From contig NZ_VTFU01000004.1 of NCBI RefSeq assembly GCF_009192735.1, positions 461,323-525,322 on the forward strand: a DNA stretch of 64,000 nucleotides. The letters are read 5' to 3'. Below are positions 42,353-51,183 of the stretch, piece by piece; the stretch's first letter is position 1, and every line of letters begins with the position of its first letter. The notes below the pieces were generated by a model. The model worked only from the letters and a program-made list of their open reading frames with translations, was not told the DNA's origin and did not search any database. The stretch comes from Arthrobacter gandavensis. GTDB taxonomy: Bacteria > Actinomycetota > Actinomycetes > Actinomycetales > Micrococcaceae. The position numbers and the translations under genes were made by a program.

Positions 42353-43408
42353 CTAAGCGTTCAAAATGACCTTGAGGGCATCCGTTTCCGCGGCGCGGGA
42401 GAAGGTGTCGTAAGCCTCGAGGATGTCGTTCAGCGGATACCGGTGGCTGATGAATTCCTCAGCCGGGAGCTTTCCCTGTGCGATCAGCTTGAGCAGCATC
42501 GGCAGGGTGTTGGTGTTGACCAGGCCCATGCTGATGTCGATGTTCTGGATCCACAAGTCCTGCAGGGGCAAGCTCACGGGGGCACCGTGGACGCCCACGT
42601 TCGCCACGTTTCCGCCGGGGCGGACAATCTGCGTACACATCTCGAACGTCTTGGGGATACCGACGGCCTCCACGGCGACGTCCACCCCCCAGCCGTCAGT
42701 CTCCCGCATGATCTGCTCGCGCCAGTCGGAGTCGCCGGAATTCACGCCGTGCGTGGCGCCGAACCGCTGTGCCTGCTGCACCCGGTTGGCGTCGAGGTCA
42801 ACGGCAATGATCTTGGCGGCACCATAAAGTCCGGCGGTGGAAATCACGGCAAGGCCCACAGGACCGGCACCGATAACCGCCACGACGTCGCCGGGCTTTA
42901 CCTGCCCGTACTGCACACCCATTTCGAACCCGGTGGGAAAGATGTCGCTGAGCAGGACACCGTGTTCCTGGGAAACCTCGTCCGGCAGCAGGTACATCGA
43001 CGTATCGGCATACGGCACCCGGATGTACTCCGCCTGCGTGCCGTCGATCAGGTGTCCGAAGATCCAGCCGATGCCGGATGACCCCTCGTCACCGGTGCAG
43101 TGGGAGTAGAGACCGTCCTTGCAGAAACTGCAGGAGCCGTCCGCGGAAACACAGGAAAGGATGACCTTGTCTCCGACCTTGAAGGAATTGACGCCCGAAC
43201 CGGTCTCGGTCACGGTACCCACGCCCTCGTGCCCCAGGATCCTGCCCGGCGTCACAGCCGGCACGTCGCCCTTGAGAATGTGAAGGTCGGTTCCGCAGAT
43301 GGTGGTGGTGTCAATCTTGACGATGGCGTCCCGCGGTTCCATGATCTTGGGGTCCGGCACGTCCTTCCAGGATTTCTGTCCGGGTCCTTCATACACGAGT
43401 GCTTTCAT
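42353..43408 (-). CDS. Zinc-dependent alcohol dehydrogenase
   Basis: The 351-residue enzyme carries the catalytic zinc site TTTICGTDLHILKGD with GHEGVGTV, a cysteine-rich structural loop (SCVSADGSCSFCKDGLYSHC) and the cofactor motif VIGAGPVGLAVIS. It resembles the isopropanol/secondary-alcohol dehydrogenase branch (TDLHILKGDVPAVTPGRILG). GAGGA lies five bases before the ATG. Confidence 0.92.
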   Translation of the reverse strand: MKALVYEGPGQKSWKDVPDPKIMEPRDAIVKIDTTTICGTDLHILKGDVPAVTPGRILGHEGVGTVTETGSGVNSFKVGDKVILSCVSADGSCSFCKDGLYSHCTGDEGSSGIGWIFGHLIDGTQAEYIRVPYADTSMYLLPDEVSQEHGVLLSDIFPTGFEMGVQYGQVKPGDVVAVIGAGPVGLAVISTAGLYGAAKIIAVDLDANRVQQAQRFGATHGVNSGDSDWREQIMRETDGWGVDVAVEAVGIPKTFEMCTQIVRPGGNVANVGVHGAPVSLPLQDLWIQNIDISMGLVNTNTLPMLLKLIAQGKLPAEEFISHRYPLNDILEAYDTFSRAAETDALKVILNA

Positions 43409-43553
43409 GGTGTCCTCGTCTGCTCCCGCCGACCAGTTGCAGGCTGTCTGAGCAGCCTGGCCCGGGTGAATCCGGAAAACGGGCGCGTCGGCTCCGTGCG
43501 GTCGGTCGCTACCAGCCTAGAAGCGGGACATGGCCGGCGGTAAGGGTGCGGCC

Positions 43554-43961
43554 CTATTCCCCGTCGAGATAGAGCCACTTCCCGCCCAACCGGACAAAAC
43601 GGCTGGTCTCTTCCTGGATTCCTCTTCCGGCGGCACCCCGGTAGTGGGCCCGGAACCGCACCACGCCGCGGTCATCCAGCGGTCCGCCCGCCGAGGTTTC
43701 CACGATGTCCAGACGCCGCCATTGCAGGTCCGCGTCCAGTTCCAGCTCGGCCGGACGGGTGGACGGATGCCAGGTGTCCAGCAGGTAACGGCGGTTGCCC
43801 ACCGCAAAAGCGGAATACCGCGAGCGCATCAGCGCTTCGGCGGTGGGAGCCGGCCTTCCGGAGTGATACTTTCCGCAGCAGCCTGCGTACGTTTCACCGC
43901 TGAGGCAGGGGCAGCGTTCCCCGGAGGCGGGCACGGCAAAGAGAGAGTCCGGTGAAGTCAT
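43554..43961 (-). CDS. YchJ family protein (SEC-C metal-binding motif)
   Basis: The 135-residue protein starts with a SEC-C-like zinc site, CPCLSGETYAGCC, and continues YHSGRPAPTAEALMRSRYSA, YLLDTWHPSTRP, the YchJ/UPF0225 signature. The function of this family is not established. GATACT lies six bases before the ATG on the minus strand, so it is probably leaderless. Confidence 0.92.
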   Translation of the reverse strand: MTSPDSLFAVPASGERCPCLSGETYAGCCGKYHSGRPAPTAEALMRSRYSAFAVGNRRYLLDTWHPSTRPAELELDADLQWRRLDIVETSAGGPLDDRGVVRFRAHYRGAAGRGIQEETSRFVRLGGKWLYLDGE

Positions 43962-43967
43962 CCATCC

Positions 43968-43973
43968 AGTATC
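43968..43973 (-). promoter_or_regulatory. Leaderless -10 element of the ychJ-like gene
   Basis: Minus-strand GATACT ends six bases before the ATG at 43961. Confidence 0.45.
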
Positions 43974-44002
43974 TCTGGTTCCCCTGAGAAGGCGGTTGTC
44001 AG

Positions 44003-44314
44003 CTACCCGCCAAGGGCAATCTCGGTTTCCAGGTTCATGCGCACCGCTTTGATGGCGGCCTTGATCCGTTCCTCGCGGCTCGGTGAGACGTCTCCGAGCT
44101 GGGACGCGGTGTCCAGCCGCACCGCCAGCTCGTCCAAGGCCGCGAGCGCCTGCTCGTAATCCCCGGAAGCGGCATCATCGGTTACCTCGAAAACCTGCGA
44201 TTGGAGCTCCTCGGCGGCAGCGGGCTCGAGAGTTGGTACCTCGCATCCGGTCAGCAGCGTTACAGCCAACCCCGCTCCGAGGATGGCCCTCAGACCGCCT
44301 CCCGGGTTTCTCAC
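44003..44314 (-). CDS. Small hypothetical lipoprotein downstream of kinase
   Basis: This 103-residue protein has a signal peptide with lipobox VTLLTGC and a mature part of two or three helices (EELQSQVFEVTDDAASGDYE, then a segment beginning QALAALDELAV). I recognise no family. Its ATG overlaps the kinase stop by four bases, so it is made together with the kinase and may be its membrane partner or sensor accessory; that is inference. Confidence 0.65.
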   Translation of the reverse strand: MRNPGGGLRAILGAGLAVTLLTGCEVPTLEPAAAEELQSQVFEVTDDAASGDYEQALAALDELAVRLDTASQLGDVSPSREERIKAAIKAVRMNLETEIALGG

Positions 44315-45702
44315 GGCGTGACGCTTTCCTGCAGCTCCTCCAAATGCTCTCCGAGCTGCCCCGGGACTGCCGGATAGCCCTGGCCCGCCGGAAAAACGCC
44401 CAGCCGGTCGGCAACCAGGATGACCGACGTCACCAGCACTGCCATTGCCACCATGGCCAGCAGGCTCCTGCCGGCCAGCGCGAGCCGGGACGGACGCTGC
44501 GGCAGTGTCGTTATCGAAGCTGCTGTTCGTTTCCGCGCTACTCCAATCCGGGGCGGCACCCGCGGCGGAGACACTGAGCGGTAGATTTCACCCGAGTCCG
44601 TGGAATGCACCACCACAGGCTCGTCGTGAACCACAGGTTCCGCGGGTTCGGGCTGGGGTTCCGCGGCCGGTTCCGGTCGGGGTACAGATTCGGGCTGGGG
44701 CTCAGGCTGTCCGGGCACCTCCGCTTGTCCCGTGGCGTGCGGATCCTCCGCCGTCATGATCCCGGCGGTGCTCCCGCCGTCGTCGACCGCTGCTCCCCCG
44801 GACCGCTGGGGTGCCGGTGCCGCCTCCGCCAACTCCCTGGAAGTCCAGCGGTAATCCAGCAGCGCGGCCGAAACCTCCGCTGCGGTTGGCCGCAGGTCCG
44901 GGTCACGCGCAGTCATGGACTTGAGCAGTGAGCACCAGTAGTTCCCGAGGTCGTCCGGGACCTCGGGGTCCCGGCTGAGGCGTGCAATGGCCGCCTCCAC
45001 CGCGCTGCCGCCAAACTCAATGCGGCCGGTGACGGATTCCAGCAGCACCAGCCCCAGGGAGTAGATGTCGCTGGAGAAGCCCACGTCCTGAGAACTGGCC
45101 TGCTCGGGGCTGAGGTAGTTGGCGGTGCCCAGAGTCGCGTTCGCGGCAGTGATCCGGGCGCCGTCGAGCATCCTGGCGATGCCAAAATCCGTAAGCTTGG
45201 CCCGTGGCAGTGTGCCGGCGATCACCGGAGGCAGCAGGATGTTGGCGGGTTTCACGTCACGGTGGATGACTCCCCTGCCGTGAATGTACGCCAGCGCGCC
45301 GGCCAGCTCGGCCCCCAGATAGGCGGCCTCGGCGGCGGACAGGCGTTTGACCTCGCGGAGCCGCTTACGCAGGTCCGGTCCGTCAACAAGCTCCATGACC
45401 AAAAAGGCACGGGGCTCGCCGGCTTCGCCGTCATCACGCCCGGCGTCGTCCTTGCCAGCGTCAAAAAGTGTCACCAGGCCCGGATGGGAAAGGGACGCCA
45501 GCAACCGCATTTCGGTTTCCTGGCGGTCAACGTCGTCTGGGGAGACTGCGCTGGCCCGGAAGAGCTTCACGGCAATGTCACGGCCGAGAGCTTCGTCCTG
45601 TCCTCGGTAGACGGTGGCCATGCCACCGTGGCCTATGGGTTCGTTGAGGCGGTATCGCCCTGAAATGAGCCGGTTGAGGCCATCTGATGCGAAACTTTCC
45701 AT
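44311..45702 (-). CDS. Serine/threonine protein kinase, PknB-like
   Basis: The 463-residue protein has a complete kinase domain (about 15-280): Gly loop GHGGMATVYRGQ, ATP lysine in DIAVKLF, catalytic HRDVKPANILL, DFGIARM and the APE-like region LSPEQASS. A Pro/Glu-rich linker follows (about 300-390), and one membrane segment (LLAMVAMAVLVTSVILVA) lies near 415-435, leaving only a short outer end with no PASTA repeats. Substrates are unknown. AGAGG precedes the ATG. It overlaps the small lipoprotein gene. Confidence 0.92.
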   Translation of the reverse strand: MESFASDGLNRLISGRYRLNEPIGHGGMATVYRGQDEALGRDIAVKLFRASAVSPDDVDRQETEMRLLASLSHPGLVTLFDAGKDDAGRDDGEAGEPRAFLVMELVDGPDLRKRLREVKRLSAAEAAYLGAELAGALAYIHGRGVIHRDVKPANILLPPVIAGTLPRAKLTDFGIARMLDGARITAANATLGTANYLSPEQASSQDVGFSSDIYSLGLVLLESVTGRIEFGGSAVEAAIARLSRDPEVPDDLGNYWCSLLKSMTARDPDLRPTAAEVSAALLDYRWTSRELAEAAPAPQRSGGAAVDDGGSTAGIMTAEDPHATGQAEVPGQPEPQPESVPRPEPAAEPQPEPAEPVVHDEPVVVHSTDSGEIYRSVSPPRVPPRIGVARKRTAASITTLPQRPSRLALAGRSLLAMVAMAVLVTSVILVADRLGVFPAGQGYPAVPGQLGEHLEELQESVTP

Positions 45703-45820
45703 GCTGCAACCTCTTCTCGCCCTTCAAGCGTAGCTGAGGGAAATCGTGGCGTAGATGGGCCGTGATGACTTTTTTTAGCCCCCCTGGGGGGCCTCGCGGA
45801 AGTGTTCCCGCTGCGCTAAA

Positions 45821-45852
45821 CTGCCCTGCCGCCAAGGAAGGCGGCAGGGCAG
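45821..45852 (-). terminator. Strong hairpin upstream of the kinase gene
   Basis: CTGCCCTGCCGCC (45821-45833) and GGCGGCAGGGCAG (45840-45852) form a perfect 13-bp stem with a six-base loop; TTTAGC follows on the minus strand. It probably stops transcription from the decayed region before the kinase gene. Another short palindrome, GCCCCCCTGGGGGGC, lies near 45778; nothing else is seen in 45703-45940. Confidence 0.7.
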
Positions 45853-45940
45853 ATGGAGGTGCTTCGCCGCGGTTGCGGCGCCTACCGCCCCGCCTCGGTT
45901 CCGGCGCTTCCCAGCACCGATTTGGGCAGCCGGTGAATCG

Positions 45941-46222
45941 TCACCGCGCCCATTCCTCGGCCGTTTCCACCCGCGGAGCGCGCAGCGGCATCCCCTTCAC
46001 CACATCCACCGTGACCACCGCCGTGCCCTCGGCCTCGATGGCCACGAAGGAGGATTCGCCCTCAGCCATGATCGCGTGGATGTCGCCGATGGACAGGTAG
46101 GCGCCTTCGACCATGACGGGCAGATAGACGGTGGAACCGGGCCGGCACTGAACAAGGTCCAGGTTTCCTCCCTGCGGGGTGGACGGCACGATCCCTCGGC
46201 GGGCAGCGCGGTGTTTCGCCCT
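45941..46222 (-). pseudogene. Acetamidase/formamidase fragment
   Basis: About 90 codons remain of an enzyme that is normally some 300 or more residues. The fragment GGNLDLVQCRPGSTVYLPVM, then VEGAYLSIGDIHAIMAEGES, matches the FmdA/AmdA family core (GGNMD, GSTLYLPV, GDGHA). Both ends are missing: the frame opens directly after the VapC stop and closes after ETAEEWAR. It is a remnant without likely function. Confidence 0.8.
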
Positions 46223-46630
46223 TCAGGATTCGGAGTAAGCTGCCTCGGCCGCCGGGGCTGGACTCCAGGGATTCACGGCAGCCGCTCCGAGGGCGGAAAA
46301 ATCCTGCGGGCGGTCAGTGACCACACACAGATCGTGGAGGACCGCCGTCGATGCCATCATGGCGGTGAGCGTCCCGGCGCTGTGGTCCATCCGGGCCGAG
46401 ACCAGGGCCGTTTCATGGTCCACGGGCAGGATATGGCAGGCATACCGGTCGGTGAGCTCCCGCAGCCAGGCCAGATCGGACTGGGGCAGCTCTCCCAGGC
46501 TCAGGACAGAGATAAAGATCCGAAGGCTGCTGCGCCGCCTCAGGAAGCCGACGACGGCGGGATCGGCGTTCCCGCCCCGGATCTCCGCCAGCACTGGGGC
46601 ATCCAGAAGCAGCCCGGAACGCCCGTTCAC
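46223..46630 (-). CDS. PIN-domain (VapC-like) toxin, probably degenerate
   Basis: The 135-residue protein has the PIN layout: LLLDAPVLAEIRGG at the N terminus, SVLSLGELPQSDL for the second acidic residue and TAVLHDLCVVTDRPQDFSAL at the end. VapC toxins are ribonucleases. In normal members the third acidic residue sits in a motif like IDALIAATA; here the matching stretch is LTAMMASTA, with Thr instead of Asp, and the first motif reads DAPVL instead of DTNVL. It may be inactive. It overlaps the truncated antitoxin gene by four bases. Confidence 0.75.
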   Translation of the reverse strand: MNGRSGLLLDAPVLAEIRGGNADPAVVGFLRRRSSLRIFISVLSLGELPQSDLAWLRELTDRYACHILPVDHETALVSARMDHSAGTLTAMMASTAVLHDLCVVTDRPQDFSALGAAAVNPWSPAPAAEAAYSES

Positions 46631-46782
46631 TCCTGCCCGCCGGTTCGGGCCAGCAGGAAGTCGAGGAAGGAGGCCCGGGCCGTGACCACCTGCTCATAGT
46701 CCTGCAGGGACACTGCCAGTAAACTGTGCGGGGGCTGCTCGGCGGAGGGCGGGGCAGCTTCTGGGGGCGCTGTGATGTTCAT
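46627..46782 (-). pseudogene. Truncated Phd/VapB-type antitoxin (C-terminal part)
   Basis: A 51-codon frame starts MNITAPPEAAPPSAEQ and ends LQDYEQVVTARASFLDFLLA, then RTGGQE. Its end resembles the C-terminal toxin-binding tail of Phd-type antitoxins (DYERL...RPSFLDFLL). The ~50-residue N-terminal DNA-binding domain is absent. It is coupled to the PIN gene by an overlapping stop and start. Confidence 0.6.
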
Positions 46783-47113
46783 GGAAATACGGCGCCGTGC
46801 GCCGGTCCTTTCGGCGTGCTCTTGCCGGCACCGGTTGCCCGAAGGCGAGTGCTGGCCGCTTCTTCATCCGAACCACCCAACGAGCGTGGGGTTGGTATGC
46901 GGCCAAGTCGGAGCTTGGCGGCCGCAGTTCTTGAAGCTGTTGGAAGTATAACCAGCTTTCCCGCCGGGAGTCGTGCGCCGGGTCTTCTTTGAGACACTGT
47001 TGCGGACATCGTTCTTGGGCGGGGCCAAAACTGTTGACCCCTGCAGCTCCTGAAGCTACCGTTTCTTCGAACTGGCCAGACCAGTTACGCGGAGCCCCGA
47101 CGGAAGTGGATGC
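46783..47113. other. Intergenic stretch without recognisable gene
   Basis: This 331-base gap separates the decayed toxin-antitoxin remnants from the SDR gene. I saw no conserved frame on either strand, no clear IS end and no strong hairpin. It probably contains more eroded sequence plus the promoter of the SDR gene. Confidence 0.5.
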
Positions 47114-47887
47114 ATGAATTACGCTGCTCTCTTTGACCTTGCCGGCCGCCGGATGATGGTGGTGGGCGCAGGCAGCGGAATTGGCCGTGAGGCTGCCCTG
47201 GCACTGGGTGCGCACGGGGCAAAGGTGGTCTGCGCGGACCGGGATGCGAAGTCCGCGGCAGCCGTTGCCGAGCTCATCGGCCCCGCGGCGGAGCCGCTGG
47301 CCCTCGACGTCCTGGACACAGCGGCGGTCCAAGATGCGGCGGAGCGGTACTCCGACCTGGACGCACTCGTATTCACTGCTGCCACGAACGTGCGCAAACG
47401 GATCGCCGAATACACCATGGAGGAATTCGACCGCGTGATCGCCCTGAACCTCCGGGCGTCCTTTGCCCTGATGCGGGCCTTTGGGCCGCGGATGGCCGCC
47501 AACGGCGGCGGCAGCATCATCGGATTCTCCTCCATCCGTGCCACCACGGTGGAACCCGGCCAGGGACCGTACGCGGCTACGAAGGCCGCGCTGGTCCAGC
47601 TGGCGAGGACCGCCGCCGCGGAATTCGGGCCGGCGGGCGTTCGGGTGAACGTCATTGCGCCGGGCGTCGTTGAGACTCCGCTGACCGCCCAGATCAAGGA
47701 CAACCCGGCTTGGTATGACGCCTACGCCGCCAAAAGCGCGCTGGGACGCTGGTCCCGCCCGGAGGAGCTGGCCGGTGCCGTGGTGTACCTGGCGTCGGAT
47801 GCTTCCAGCTTTGTCACCGGATCGGTGCTGACCGTCGACGGCGGCTGGACCGCCGTCGATGGACGGTTTGAGCCGCCCGCGTCCTAG
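47114..47887 (+). CDS. SDR family NAD(P)-dependent oxidoreductase
   Basis: The 257-residue protein is a classical short-chain dehydrogenase: cofactor loop VVGAGSGIGREAALALG, the acidic residue VCADRD that favours NAD, active-site YAATKAALVQLARTAAAEF and the late PEELAGAVVYLASDASSF, VTGSVLTVDGGW. The NNAG motif is replaced by TAATN, an unusual change. The substrate is unknown. It is next to, and convergent with, the amidase gene, sharing a CTAG overlap. Confidence 0.92.
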   Translation: MNYAALFDLAGRRMMVVGAGSGIGREAALALGAHGAKVVCADRDAKSAAAVAELIGPAAEPLALDVLDTAAVQDAAERYSDLDALVFTAATNVRKRIAEYTMEEFDRVIALNLRASFALMRAFGPRMAANGGGSIIGFSSIRATTVEPGQGPYAATKAALVQLARTAAAEFGPAGVRVNVIAPGVVETPLTAQIKDNPAWYDAYAAKSALGRWSRPEELAGAVVYLASDASSFVTGSVLTVDGGWTAVDGRFEPPAS

Positions 47888-49356
47888 GGCAGTTCGGCCC
47901 AGTCCGGAACTGCGGATGCCGGCCTGTTGGCCTCGTACCATGCGGCTGCCCGGAGCAGCCGGTCGTCGGTTCCCACCGGTCCGGAGAGCTGGACGCCTAT
48001 CGGTCTTCCGTCGGCGGTGAACCCGCAGTTCACCGTGACAGCCGGCTGGCCGGACATGTTGTAGGGAACGGTGAAGCCGATGTGCGCCATGGTGCGCTCC
48101 GGGTCCGGCACCGGCATCGGCTGTTCGGCCGGAAAGGCAGCCATGGGCGCCACCGGGGAGATCACGACGTCGTACCCGGCGGTGGCGTGAACGGTGCGCT
48201 GCCGGATGGAGTCCATGCTGTTGTAGTGGCCGATGGTATCGGCGCCGCTGAACGCGGCGCCGCGGGAACACCAGCGGACAATGTAGTCCAGCAGCAGCGG
48301 CCTTTCCTCCGGCGCGAGGAGTTGAAGGTCCGCATAGGAGCGGGTGCGCCAAAAGTTATCCAGCGCGTCCATCAGGTCCTGGCTCATGAACGGATCGAGG
48401 ACCTCGGGGACTGAGCCGGCGGAGGCGAAGACCTCCCCCACGCCCCGCACCGCTGCTTCGACTTCCGGTTCCACCGGCGCGCCGCATCCGGCGTCGAGAT
48501 GAAGTGCCACGCGGAGCGGGCCGGCGCCGGCCGGTGTGGGTGCTGCCGGAGCAGGCCCGGAGGCACCGTCCCAGTCCATTGCCGGATAAGGCCTCGTTGA
48601 GTGGTCCCGGATGTCGTAGCGCGCAATCAGGTCCATGAGAACGGCTGCGTCCCCGACGGTCCTAGTCAACGGACCGGCAGCGCGGCCGGGATACGGCGCA
48701 TCGAGGGGAACCAGGCCTGCACTGGGTTTCAGCGTCGCCAGTCCCTGCCAGGTGCCCGGGAGCCGGATCGATCCCCCAATGTCGGTGCCCACGTGCAGCG
48801 GGCCGTATGCTGCGGCAGCCGCGGCGCCGGCGCCGGCGCTTGAGCCGCCCGCGGTCCACGCCGTGTTCCACGCGCTGCGGGTGATTCCGTGCCGGCTGGA
48901 TACACCGGAGGACAGCATGCCCCAGTCCGGCATGGTGGTGGAGCCAAGGATGACGACGCCGGCTTCCAGGAGACGGTCGGTGACCGGTGCGTTGGTGCCG
49001 CTGACCGGCGGATGGGGAAGCGCTGTGCCCGATGGTTTGGGAACCCCCGCTCGCGCAATGTTCTCCTTGACCGTGCAGGGAACCCCGTCCCAGCGGCTAA
49101 GCGGAACGCCGTCCTCCCACCGGTGGGCGCTCGCCCGCGCCTTGGCCCGGACGTCGTCGGCGTCGAACCGGTAGAAGGCATTCAGCTCGGGTTCCCGCTC
49201 CTGAACCCGTGCAATCACCGCTTCCGCCACGTCCGCCGGGGTCAGGGTTCCGGCTGCAAACGCCCGGCTCATTTCAACTGCCGAAAGGGCATGGATGGCA
49301 TTCCGGCCGGTGCCGGCACCACTTGTGGCGCCAGGTTCGCGTGCAGTTTCCGTCAT
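47884..49356 (-). CDS. Amidase signature family enzyme
   Basis: The 490-residue protein has the Ser-cisSer-Lys triad: lysine in VPCTVKENIARAG, the cis-serine in TAGGSSAGAGAAAAA and the nucleophile in GTDIGGSIRLPGTW. It hydrolyses an amide, releasing ammonia; the substrate is not known. The downstream part of the Dpp-type ABC operon lies just upstream on the same strand (60-base gap), suggesting that the imported compound is an amide or peptide that this enzyme cleaves. Confidence 0.92.
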   Translation of the reverse strand: MTETAREPGATSGAGTGRNAIHALSAVEMSRAFAAGTLTPADVAEAVIARVQEREPELNAFYRFDADDVRAKARASAHRWEDGVPLSRWDGVPCTVKENIARAGVPKPSGTALPHPPVSGTNAPVTDRLLEAGVVILGSTTMPDWGMLSSGVSSRHGITRSAWNTAWTAGGSSAGAGAAAAAAYGPLHVGTDIGGSIRLPGTWQGLATLKPSAGLVPLDAPYPGRAAGPLTRTVGDAAVLMDLIARYDIRDHSTRPYPAMDWDGASGPAPAAPTPAGAGPLRVALHLDAGCGAPVEPEVEAAVRGVGEVFASAGSVPEVLDPFMSQDLMDALDNFWRTRSYADLQLLAPEERPLLLDYIVRWCSRGAAFSGADTIGHYNSMDSIRQRTVHATAGYDVVISPVAPMAAFPAEQPMPVPDPERTMAHIGFTVPYNMSGQPAVTVNCGFTADGRPIGVQLSGPVGTDDRLLRAAAWYEANRPASAVPDWAELP

Positions 49357-49416
49357 GCTGGACCTCCATTGTGCGGGCGGGCTGCGGCCGGCGGACCGGA
49401 CCCCAGGAACGCGTGG

Positions 49417-51180
49417 TCAGTGCTGGGTTTGCCGGGCGGCCAGTTCTCCCCGCAGGGTCATGGAGGACGCCACCAGGGTTTTGGTGTAGTCGTGCACCGG
49501 GTGCTCGTAGACCTGGGCGGTCCGCCCGCTTTCGACGATGAGCCCCTGATTCATGACCACTACGTTGTCGCAGATATGGCGCACGACGCCGAGGTCATGG
49601 GACACGAAAACCAGGGTCAGCCGGTATCGGTCCACCAAGTCGGACAGCAGGTTGAGGACCTGCGCCCGGACCGAGACGTCCAGGGCGCTCACCGGTTCAT
49701 CGGCGACCAGCACCCGGGGCTCGCAGATCAGCGCGCGGGCGATCGAAATCCGTTGGCGCTGCCCGCCGGAAAACTGGTGCGGAAACCTGTCCGCGGCGTC
49801 GGGGTCCAGCCCCACGGCTTCGAGCATTTCCGCCACCTTGTCCCGGTGCCTGCGGGCGTTGGAGGGCTGGCCCGGCAGCAGAAGCGGCTCGGAGACGATG
49901 TCACGGACCCGCATCCGTGGGTCCAGTGATCCCATGGGATCCTGGAAGACAATCTGCAGCTGCTGGCGCAGCTGAAGCAGTTGCCGCTCCCGTGCGCCGG
50001 CCACTTCGTTGCCGGCAACGCGCACGCTGCCCGACGTCGGCTGGTCCAGTCCGGCAAGGATCCGCAGCAGGGTCGACTTCCCGGATCCGGACTCCCCCAC
50101 CACTCCAAAGCGCTGGCCGGCCGCAACGTCGAAGGACACTCCCCGCAGCGCCTGGACTTCCGTGGGCTTTCCAAACAGCGAGCTGCGGCCCCGCCGGTAG
50201 GTCCGGACGAGATCCTTCACGCTGATCAGCGGCGGACCGGCTTCAGCGTCAGCAGCCGGGGTGATGGCAGGCTCCCGCACAGCGGCGGCCGCCGACAACC
50301 CCGCCCGTTCGGGAAGCGGCGCTTCCGAAGGGGAGGAAAGCGGCGGCGCATACTCCGCTGCCGAGGCAACGGTGAAGAGCCGGCCCCGGCTGTCCGTAGC
50401 TTCCAGATCGGAGGCGCCCAGCAGTGCCTTGGTGTAAAGGTGCTGCGGGCGGGTGAACACGTCGTCGGCTGGTCCTTCTTCGACCACCCGCCCGTTGTTC
50501 ATCACCAGGACGCGTTCGCAGATGTTGGCGACCACTGAGAGGTCATGGGTGATGAAGAGCAGGCCGGTGTCCCTCTCCCGGACCGCGTCCAGGACCAGAT
50601 CCAGGACCTGGCGCTGAACCGTCACGTCCAGTGCCGTGGTGGGTTCGTCGCAGATCAGCAGCGCGGGATCATTGGCCAGTGCCATGGCCAGCATGACGCG
50701 CTGGCGCTGTCCGCCGGACAGCTGGTGCGGATAGGCGGCTGCCGCTTCGGCCGGATCGGGCAGCCGGACCGAGGCGAGCATTTCGACGGCGCGTGCCGCG
50801 GCCTCGCGGGAGCCGGCAGCGGTGCGGTGCTTGAGCATCACCTCGGCAACCTGTTTTCCCACCTTCATCAGCGGATTGAGCGCGGTGAGGGGTTCCTGGA
50901 AGACCATGGTCATGCTGTTGCCGCGGATCCGGCGCAGCCGCGCATCCGGCGCGCCCACCAGGTTCCCGTCCGTTCCGTCCAGATGAATGGATCCGCTGGC
51001 TTCCACGCCGTCGGGAAGCAGGCCCATCAGGGCCGTTGCGGTCATCGACTTGCCGGAACCGGACTCACCGATGAGCCCCACCCGCTCTCCCCTGCCGAGG
51101 GAGAGGTTGAAGTTGTCCACGAGGACGCGGTCCCTGGTGGAAATGGTCAGGCCATCAACCTGCAGCAATGGTTCGGGCAC
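49417..51180 (-). CDS. Dipeptide/oligopeptide-type ABC ATPase, two fused domains
   Basis: The 587-residue protein fuses a DppD-like and a DppF-like ATPase. Domain 1 has Walker [18 protein letters not shown], signature [15 protein letters not shown] and [13 protein letters not shown]. Domain 2 (from about 320) has [32 protein letters not shown] and [12 protein letters not shown]. It powers import of peptides or similar solutes. It is three bases from the upstream permease gene. Confidence 0.93.
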   Translation of the reverse strand: MPEPLLQVDGLTISTRDRVLVDNFNLSLGRGERVGLIGESGSGKSMTATALMGLLPDGVEASGSIHLDGTDGNLVGAPDARLRRIRGNSMTMVFQEPLTALNPLMKVGKQVAEVMLKHRTAAGSREAAARAVEMLASVRLPDPAEAAAAYPHQLSGGQRQRVMLAMALANDPALLICDEPTTALDVTVQRQVLDLVLDAVRERDTGLLFITHDLSVVANICERVLVMNNGRVVEEGPADDVFTRPQHLYTKALLGASDLEATDSRGRLFTVASAAEYAPPLSSPSEAPLPERAGLSAAAAVREPAITPAADAEAGPPLISVKDLVRTYRRGRSSLFGKPTEVQALRGVSFDVAAGQRFGVVGESGSGKSTLLRILAGLDQPTSGSVRVAGNEVAGARERQLLQLRQQLQIVFQDPMGSLDPRMRVRDIVSEPLLLPGQPSNARRHRDKVAEMLEAVGLDPDAADRFPHQFSGGQRQRISIARALICEPRVLVADEPVSALDVSVRAQVLNLLSDLVDRYRLTLVFVSHDLGVVRHICDNVVVMNQGLIVESGRTAQVYEHPVHDYTKTLVASSMTLRGELAARQTQH

Positions 51181-51183
51181 GGG

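Noticed and set aside
45773..45793. T-run next to GCCCCCCTGGGGGGC as an intrinsic terminator
   Set aside because: The T-run lies on the wrong side of the hairpin on the plus strand and becomes A on the minus strand.
46694..48352. 552-codon minus-strand frame across the SDR gene
   Set aside because: Most of it is the antisense of the SDR domain, which has full catalytic motifs on the plus strand; the rest has no recognisable protein.
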